Origin: Prolixibacteraceae bacterium UBA6162
Lineage (GTDB): Bacteria; Bacteroidota; Bacteroidia; Bacteroidales; Prolixibacteraceae
Reading direction: 5' to 3'
DNA length: 12,362 bases
NCBI GenBank assembly: GCA_002428215.1
Contig: DIUI01000093.1
Coordinates: 1 to 12,362 of the forward strand
How positions within the stretch are numbered: the first letter of the stretch is position 1; each line of letters starts with the position of its first letter. The notes under the pieces were generated by a model. That model was not told the DNA's origin. It saw only the letters and a list, made by a program, of their open reading frames with translations, and did not search any database. The position numbers were made by a program, and so were the translations under genes. Of this stretch, positions 7,519-12,362 are shown piece by piece.

Positions 7519-7645
7519 AAAGGAGGCTGCTACCCTTCATATTGGATTTCTCTGGAAAAGCATGTTTGTGGGTCAAATCGGATGACCATCCATTGCAAAC
7601 ATCGTGTATTCTCCCTTTCATCCAATGAACGAAGCAGCCTCCTTT
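7519..7645 (+). repeat. Long nested inverted repeat, possible terminator or structured RNA/MITE
   Basis: Perfect 13-bp outer arms, AAAGGAGGCTGCT (7519-7531) and its complement (7633-7645), enclose three further nested arm pairs in order: ATTGGAT (7541-7547) with ATCCAAT (7620-7626), ATGTTTG (7562-7568) with CAAACAT (7596-7602), and GGTCA (7571-7575) with TGACC (7583-7587) around a 7-nt loop. Together they would fold into one long imperfect hairpin of about 127 nt. On the + strand the outer stem is followed by TTTTCTGTTT, so termination after gnd is the simplest role. However, the stem is much longer than an ordinary intrinsic terminator, so a degenerate miniature mobile element or a structured 5' leader of the receptor gene is also possible. 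The sequence pairing is certain; the function is inferred. Confidence 0.7.
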
Positions 7646-7664
7646 TCTGTTTATAAAAGAATTT

Positions 7665-7684
7665 GCATATTGCCAGCGATATGC
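7665..7684. promoter_or_regulatory. Small palindrome upstream of the TonB receptor, possible operator
   Basis: GCATAT (7665-7670) and ATATGC (7679-7684) form a 6-bp inverted repeat with an 8-nt spacer, 40 bp before the receptor start. This geometry suits a dimeric regulator, but a 6-bp AT-rich repeat can occur by chance and I recognise no specific binding motif. No convincing TAnnTTTG element is visible between here and the start codon. Confidence 0.2.
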
Positions 7685-7724
7685 CGATGGGTATTGCTCC
7701 ATGACTTCATCAAAATAAAAAACT

Positions 7725-9959
7725 ATGCGTAGCCTTCTATTTCTTCTGATGCTCACTTACTCCCAAATTCTGGCAGCTCAGCAAGCTCTGACTGGAATCG
7801 TATATGATGCACAAACCAATAATCCCATTGCATATGCGCGCATAGCAAGCCAATCTCAGACGGCATACAGCAATCTTAAGGGGGAATTTTCTATTATCAT
7901 ACCGTATGAGGAAAATGAACTTTTGATAACTGCCTCGTTTTATCAGCCGGCAAGCATTGAGATTTCGGGCAACGATTCCCTGCAAATAAGGCTCTATCTT
8001 CAGGATCAGCGCATCGAAACAGTGAACATATCGGCTTACCGTATCGAAAGCAGGTTGCTTGACGCCACCGGTGCTACCGGTATCTTAACAGGAAGCCAGA
8101 TCAACCGTCAATCCTCTGTTGCTCTTGAACCCTCGCTAAATCAGATTCCGGGGGTTTTCATGCACTCCGGGAGCCTCAACACCAATCGTATAACCATTAG
8201 GGGCATTGGAAGCAGAACTCCTTACGGCACCACCAAAATAAAGGCTTATCTCGACGATATCCCTCTGACCTCGGGTGATGGAGAGACTTCGATCGAAGAC
8301 ATCAGTCTGCTGGCAATTTCACAGGTAGAGGTAGTGCGTGGACCCACCTCGGGGGTTTATGGCTCCGGACTGGGAGGTGGCATCCTGTTAAAAACCTCTC
8401 CGGGAACAGAGGCCTTCAAAGTACAGACCCATTTTATGTCGGGGTCTTATGGAACCCATAAAGAGGGAATTTCGCTGCAAATAAATCAGCCTGAAAGGTC
8501 ACACCTGCTGCTTACCGATTTTTTATACAGCGATGGCTACCGCGAAAACAATCAATACAACCGCAGTAATCTATTCAGTTTCAATCGCTTTGAAATTGGG
8601 GAGTCTACTACCCTATTTGCCCTTTTCGAGATGGTGGATTTAAAGGCCTATATTCCAAGTTCAATAGACCTCAACACATACATCAATTCGCCTGAGAAGG
8701 CAGCAGCCAACTGGGCTGCAGTGCGGGGCAACGAAGATGTGCGAAAATTACGGGGAGCAATATCTTTACGACGACAACTGAACGAAAATAAATACCTGTC
8801 GTCGACTACCTTCCTCGCCCATAGTACCAACCTCGAGCTCAGACCTTTCAATCTGTTGAGTGAAAATACCCTCACAACCGGAGGTCGCTACCGCTATGTA
8901 GTTGAGACCGAGAAATTGCGTTTTCAGACCGGCATTGAATCTATTTACGAAATTTACAACTGGTCGACTTTCCGGAATCAACGCGCGGAGCCAGTAAATT
9001 TGCTGAGCGAGAACAGAGAAATCAGGACCAACATCAACTATTTTATTCTGGCAAACTGGAGACTCGACAGTTATTGGATTATTGAGCCGGGGTTAAACCT
9101 CAACTACACCCGGTATGATTATACCGATAAATTTACCACCGACGGCGATGCCTCCGGCGTCCGCAGATTTCCGGTTCTGACTTCACCGCGGCTGGGAATT
9201 AATTTCCAGGGACTACCCGGAAAAGCAATCTATATGGTGGCTAGTCATGGCTTTTCTCCACCAACCCTGCAAGAGACCTTGCAACCCGACGGTCAGGTAA
9301 ACACAGATATTGTTCCTGAAACCGGATGGAATTTTGAACTGGGGTCGCGGGGTAGGATTCTAGAAGAAAAGGTCTATTACGACATCTCGCTCTACCGGAT
9401 GCTCATAAGAAATCTGCTTGTGGCTCGCCGAACAGGAGAGGATGCATTTGTGGGTGTTAATGCAGGAAAAACATCGCACATGGGATTGGAATTCGATTTC
9501 CGCTATAATGGGAACATCGGAAATTCAGCACACTTCCAGCTTTATGGCAATGGCACTGTAGCAAGGTATCGCTTTGAGGAATTTATTGATCTCGAAAATG
9601 ACTACTCCGGCAATGCCTTAACCGGCGTACCCAATGCCATTATTAACGGGGGCTTGGAAGCCAACCATCGCAAAGGATGGAATGGATCGCTGGGAGTAAG
9701 GTATAACTCCGGTTTGCCTCTAAACGATGCAAATACGCTCTTTTCTGATCCCTACCAACTTTTCAACCTTCGCATAGGTAAAACCTTCAATCTGCTTGCC
9801 TTGCAGTGGCGATTGGCCGGAGGTGTCAATAATCTTTTGAATGTGCGTTATGCATCCATGCATTTGATTAATGCCCCCTCTTTTGGGGCCCCACGCTATT
9901 ATTATCCGGGAATGCCGCGGAACTATTTTGTAACCGTAAATATTGCCTATGTGCGATAG
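7725..9959 (+). CDS. TonB-dependent outer-membrane receptor with carboxypeptidase-D-like N-terminal domain
   Basis: This is a 744-residue outer-membrane transporter energised by TonB. A signal peptide spans about residues 1-18 (hydrophobic L4-L16, probable cut after ILAA). A carboxypeptidase-D regulatory-like beta domain follows at about 21-93 (LTGIVYDAQTNNPIAYARI start). A plausible TonB box is near 97-104 (IETVNISA). The plug domain runs from about 111 to 224 with 'LNQIPGV', 'ITIRGIGSR', 'AYLDDIPL' and 'VEVVRGPTSGVYGSG'. The remainder is a beta barrel ending in 'NYFVTVNIAYVR'. At about 745 residues it is shorter than SusC glycan importers, and no SusD follows, so an iron-complex, cofactor or other small-ligand receptor is more likely. 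The ligand cannot be told from the sequence. The gene is separated from gnd by 231 bp with the large inverted repeat, so it is probably a separate transcription unit. Confidence 0.9.
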   Translation: MRSLLFLLMLTYSQILAAQQALTGIVYDAQTNNPIAYARIASQSQTAYSNLKGEFSIIIPYEENELLITASFYQPASIEISGNDSLQIRLYLQDQRIETVNISAYRIESRLLDATGATGILTGSQINRQSSVALEPSLNQIPGVFMHSGSLNTNRITIRGIGSRTPYGTTKIKAYLDDIPLTSGDGETSIEDISLLAISQVEVVRGPTSGVYGSGLGGGILLKTSPGTEAFKVQTHFMSGSYGTHKEGISLQINQPERSHLLLTDFLYSDGYRENNQYNRSNLFSFNRFEIGESTTLFALFEMVDLKAYIPSSIDLNTYINSPEKAAANWAAVRGNEDVRKLRGAISLRRQLNENKYLSSTTFLAHSTNLELRPFNLLSENTLTTGGRYRYVVETEKLRFQTGIESIYEIYNWSTFRNQRAEPVNLLSENREIRTNINYFILANWRLDSYWIIEPGLNLNYTRYDYTDKFTTDGDASGVRRFPVLTSPRLGINFQGLPGKAIYMVASHGFSPPTLQETLQPDGQVNTDIVPETGWNFELGSRGRILEEKVYYDISLYRMLIRNLLVARRTGEDAFVGVNAGKTSHMGLEFDFRYNGNIGNSAHFQLYGNGTVARYRFEEFIDLENDYSGNALTGVPNAIINGGLEANHRKGWNGSLGVRYNSGLPLNDANTLFSDPYQLFNLRIGKTFNLLALQWRLAGGVNNLLNVRYASMHLINAPSFGAPRYYYPGMPRNYFVTVNIAYVR

Positions 9960-9965
9960 GAAGGT

Positions 9966-11759
9966 TTACATCCTCTCTGGCATCTCTATCCCAAGCAAAC
10001 CCATACCTGTGCGCAAAATTTTTGCAACTACTGCTGAAAGTTTTAGCCTGAAATGTTTGATTGCTTCCGAAGGCTCATTCAAAATGGAGTGTTCATGATA
10101 AAACTGGTTGAACTCCTTGGTAATTTCATAACAGTAATTCGCAACCAGCGCAGGTGAAAATGAGTCAGCTGCCTGGTGAACAACTTCAGGAAATTTGGAG
10201 ATGGTCTTTAGCAGGGTACGCTCCTTTTCTGAAAGGGACAAAGATGCATCAATCTCACCGTCGAACGAAAGATTAAGATCAGAAGCTTTACGCAGCACAG
10301 ACCGAATCCGTGCATGGGTGTATTGTATGAACGGACCGGTATTGCCATTGAAGTCGATTGATTCCTCCGGATTGAAAAGCATATTTTTGCGAGGATCAAC
10401 CTTCAAAATGTAATATTTAAGTGCCCCTAAAGCAATCATACGGTAAGTTTCAGATGCTTCCTCCTCGGTAAGACCTTCGAGTTTTCCAAGTTCCTCACCC
10501 ATTTTCCGGGCAACGCCTTTCATCTCTTCAATCAAATCGTCGGCATCGACAACAGTACCTTCACGTGATTTCATTTTGCCCGAAGGCAGCTCAACCATAC
10601 CATACGAGAAATGAAAAAGATCCTTTCCCCATGCGTAGCCAAGCTTGTCGAGAAGAACCGATAACACCTGGAAATGGTAGTTCTGTTCATTGCCCACCAC
10701 ATATACCATCTTATCGATGGCAAAATCATCGTACCGCATTTTGGCAGTGCCTATGTCCTGGGTAATGTATACAGAAGTACCATCGCTCCTTAAAAGAAGT
10801 TTCTGGTCCAAACCTGCATCTGTAAGATCGGCCCAAACAGATGAGTCACTGCGTTGTTCGAATATTCCCTCACGGACACCTCTGATGACCTCTTCCTTTC
10901 CCAACAGGTAAGTTTCCGATTCGTAATAGATCTTATCAAAATCGACACCCATAGCCTTATAGGTGGCATCAAAACCTTCGTAAACCCAGCCATTCATCAT
11001 ACTCCACAACTGCAGGATTTCCGGATCGTGGGCCTCCCATTTGCGCAGCATTTCGCGGGCAGCTTCAATGGAGGGAGCCTGGTTTTCAGCATCCTCCTGA
11101 GACATCCCTTTGGCTACAAGTTCGGCTATTTCACTTTTATATTGCTTATCGAATCTAACATAAAACTCTCCTACGAGATGATCGCCTTTAACTCCGCTAT
11201 TTTCAGGAGTTTTCCCATGCCCCCACTGCTGCCAGGCAACCATCGATTTACAAATATGGATGCCCCGGTCGTTTACGATATTGGTTTTAACCAGTTGTTT
11301 TCCATTGGCTTTAACCAGCTCTCCAAGCGAGTAGCCAAGAAGATTGTTTCTTATGTGTCCTAAATGCAGGGGTTTGTTGGTATTGGGCGATGAGTATTCG
11401 ACCATAACAACTTCGGCGCCGGAACCTGCAGGGCGTGTGCCAAATGCATTGTCGTTGTGGGCCTCCTGAAGTACCTTCATCCACCATTTTGCGTCAATAG
11501 TGAGGTTCAGAAATCCCTTAACAACATTAAAGCCTTCCACCTCATCAACCGTATCGGTTAAATAGGCTCCCAATATGGTGGCTGTTTCATCGGGTGATTT
11601 TTTTGCCAACCTTACAATTGGAAAAACAGCAAAAGTAACGTCCCCTTCAAACTCCTTCCGGGTTTGTTGAATTTGCACCTTACCTGAATCAAACGGCTCT
11701 CCGAAGAGATGTTCAATTGCCTCTGAAATATGATTTTGCAGCAGTTGTTCAATATTCAT
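9966..11759 (-). CDS. argS: Arginyl-tRNA synthetase
   Basis: This class I aminoacyl-tRNA synthetase charges tRNA-Arg; 597 residues from the chosen ATG. The N-terminal tRNA D-loop-recognition domain occupies about residues 1-90. The HIGH signature is HLGH at 132-135, within 'SSPNTNKPLHLGHIRNN', which is diagnostic for ArgRS. The KMSKS region is the ArgRS-type variant GKMKSREGTVV. The C-terminal anticodon-binding domain begins near GPFIQYTHARIRSV and ends with 'LLGIEMPERM', typical of ArgRS. The frame extends upstream to a TTG at 11783, but ATG at 11759 is preferred: the added 8 residues look non-conserved and the TTG overlaps the -7 promoter element. It is convergent with the TonB receptor, 6 bp between stops. 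Confidence 0.97.
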   Translation of the reverse strand: MNIEQLLQNHISEAIEHLFGEPFDSGKVQIQQTRKEFEGDVTFAVFPIVRLAKKSPDETATILGAYLTDTVDEVEGFNVVKGFLNLTIDAKWWMKVLQEAHNDNAFGTRPAGSGAEVVMVEYSSPNTNKPLHLGHIRNNLLGYSLGELVKANGKQLVKTNIVNDRGIHICKSMVAWQQWGHGKTPENSGVKGDHLVGEFYVRFDKQYKSEIAELVAKGMSQEDAENQAPSIEAAREMLRKWEAHDPEILQLWSMMNGWVYEGFDATYKAMGVDFDKIYYESETYLLGKEEVIRGVREGIFEQRSDSSVWADLTDAGLDQKLLLRSDGTSVYITQDIGTAKMRYDDFAIDKMVYVVGNEQNYHFQVLSVLLDKLGYAWGKDLFHFSYGMVELPSGKMKSREGTVVDADDLIEEMKGVARKMGEELGKLEGLTEEEASETYRMIALGALKYYILKVDPRKNMLFNPEESIDFNGNTGPFIQYTHARIRSVLRKASDLNLSFDGEIDASLSLSEKERTLLKTISKFPEVVHQAADSFSPALVANYCYEITKEFNQFYHEHSILNEPSEAIKHFRLKLSAVVAKILRTGMGLLGIEMPERM

Positions 11760-11780
11760 GTGAAATCCATTAATCGGGTG

Positions 11781-11788
11781 CAAATATA
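11781..11788 (-). promoter_or_regulatory. argS promoter, Bacteroidota -7 element
   Basis: Read on the minus strand the bases are TATATTTG, an exact match to the Bacteroidota housekeeping -7 consensus TAnnTTTG. It lies about 22 bp upstream of the argS ATG, giving a short leader of roughly 15 nt. I do not see a good TTTG -33 element at the expected spacing, because that position falls inside the terminator stem just upstream. Confidence 0.6.
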
Positions 11789-11798
11789 GAGAATTTAG

Positions 11799-11827
11799 AA
11801 AAACAGCCCCCCGTTAACGGAGAGCTG
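11799..11827 (-). terminator. Rho-independent terminator of the upstream minus-strand gene
   Basis: On the minus strand a 10-bp stem, CAGCTCTCCG (11827-11818) with CGGGGGGCTG (11813-11804), closes a TTAA tetraloop and is followed by TTTTT (11803-11799). All ten positions pair, two as G-U wobbles. On the plus strand those two wobbles become A/C mismatches and there is no U tract, so the terminator acts on the minus strand only. It lies about 130 bp past the stop of the oxidoreductase fragment and just before the argS promoter. Confidence 0.85.
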
Positions 11828-11954
11828 CTGTAAGGTGATTAGAAGTAAATGTTATGGATTTCTCCAAAACAAAAGTAACACTTTTTTTGTGGGGGTTTCA
11901 ACTCCATTTTACCAACAGACTGCCGTTGAATGACTCTACTGCCGGCAAAGAAGA

Positions 11955-12362
11955 TCAAACCACAATTTCCTCGTTTGTTTTATCCCAAAAGACCTGCTTT
12001 TTATGCTTATAAGCCAGGGTACCCATGTGGGCAGTCATCGCTTCATCGAAAGCCTGGTCAATATCACAGCTTGGCTGCCTTTTGTTTCTAATTCCGTCGA
12101 TCCATTCCTTCATATGAAGATGCGTAGTATCTACCCTTCTGCCGCCCCTGTATGTATAGAGGAGACCACGGCCGGCAAAATAGCGTTCGGTGGCCGAGGT
12201 TACTGTATCGGCTCCTTTACCGGGGATGTAGCTGTAAATAGGCATATCAGGTTTCATTATGCCTTGCTTCAGCTGTTCGGCATACCTTGTAGAACGGGCA
12301 TCAGGATAAATGGTAAGGGTATTGCCCATTTCCATGTAGCCATCGTGTCCCATAACTTTTTT
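11955..12362 (-). CDS. Gfo/Idh/MocA-family oxidoreductase, C-terminal fragment
   Basis: The frame is open to the window edge (bases 12354-12362 encode K-K-V ahead of the first ATG), so the start is outside and about 135 C-terminal residues are visible. The segment GYMEMGNTLTIYPD, the central 'MKEWIDGIRNKRQPSCDID' and the ending 'AFDEAMTAHMGTLAYKHKK' resemble the C-terminus of the large Bacteroidota Gfo/Idh/MocA-like oxidoreductases, often exported proteins of about 430-490 residues. The nucleotide-binding N-terminal domain is not visible, so activity cannot be judged. It is not a copy of the oxidoreductase in the sugar-acid operon, which has a different C-terminal sequence. It is followed by a good terminator and is transcriptionally separate from argS. 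Confidence 0.75.
   Translation of the reverse strand, partial: KKVMGHDGYMEMGNTLTIYPDARSTRYAEQLKQGIMKPDMPIYSYIPGKGADTVTSATERYFAGRGLLYTYRGGRRVDTTHLHMKEWIDGIRNKRQPSCDIDQAFDEAMTAHMGTLAYKHKKQVFWDKTNEEIVV

Noticed and set aside
7646..7724. Promoter search upstream of the TonB receptor
   Set aside because: TTTG at 7662-7665 and TATTGCT at 7692-7698 do not match the -33/-7 consensus or its spacing closely enough to call.
11283..11320. Short direct repeat (TTTAACCAG) within argS
   Set aside because: It encodes two similar Leu-Val-Lys stretches of the protein and is only 9 bp long; no sign of a mobile or regulatory role.
10854..11363. 169-codon open frame on the + strand within argS
   Set aside because: It is antisense to a fully conserved synthetase, has no recognisable domain or start context, and is explained by codon bias of the real gene.
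11760..11783. TTG start at 11783 for argS
   Set aside because: The added residues are not typical of ArgRS and the codon lies within the -7 promoter element; ATG at 11759 fits better.

Overview
The window looks like chromosome of a Bacteroidota bacterium, probably a Bacteroidales/Marinilabiliales-like anaerobe. The evidence is a LacI-type regulator C-terminus of the Bacteroidota style, a TonB-dependent receptor with an N-terminal carboxypeptidase-D-like domain, starts without clear Shine-Dalgarno sequences, and one good TAnnTTTG (-7) promoter element before argS. The finer taxonomic placement is inference.

Positions 1-7493 (+ strand) hold a compact run of seven genes that reads as a sugar-acid (hexuronate/aldonate) utilisation operon. 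In order: the 3' end of a LacI-family regulator; an SDR dehydrogenase resembling SDR-type D-mannonate oxidoreductase (UxuB-like); a PfkB-family sugar-acid kinase with an unusual internal motif; a LarA-family nickel-pincer-dependent 2-hydroxyacid racemase/epimerase homolog with all key catalytic and cofactor residues in place; a Gfo/Idh/MocA oxidoreductase; PdxB (4-phosphoerythronate dehydrogenase); and Gnd (6-phosphogluconate dehydrogenase). Gaps are 7-116 bp and I see no convincing terminator inside the run. No mannonate dehydratase (UxuA), KDPG aldolase or glucose-6-phosphate dehydrogenase gene is present. The gene set therefore suggests a testable dehydratase-free route: fructuronate -> mannonate (SDR) -> gluconate (LarA homolog as 2-epimerase) -> 6-phosphogluconate (PfkB kinase) -> ribulose 5-phosphate (Gnd). 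PdxB might clear 4-phosphoerythronate, a known inhibitor of 6-phosphogluconate dehydrogenase. This pathway is inference from context; the families themselves are clear.

Positions 7494-7724 are intergenic and hold a striking 127-nt nested inverted repeat (perfect 13-bp outer arms, three further nested arms) followed by a T-rich stretch, then a small palindrome. Positions 7725-9959 (+) encode a stand-alone TonB-dependent outer-membrane receptor of about 745 residues with no SusD partner. It converges, with only 6 bp between stop codons, on argS (9966-11759, - strand).

Between argS and the next minus-strand gene lie a strand-specific rho-independent terminator (11799-11827) and, directly after it, the argS -7 promoter element (11781-11788). 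The window ends inside a second, unrelated Gfo/Idh/MocA-type oxidoreductase (C-terminal ~135 residues, minus strand). I see no tRNA, rRNA, CRISPR array, transposase or phage gene.
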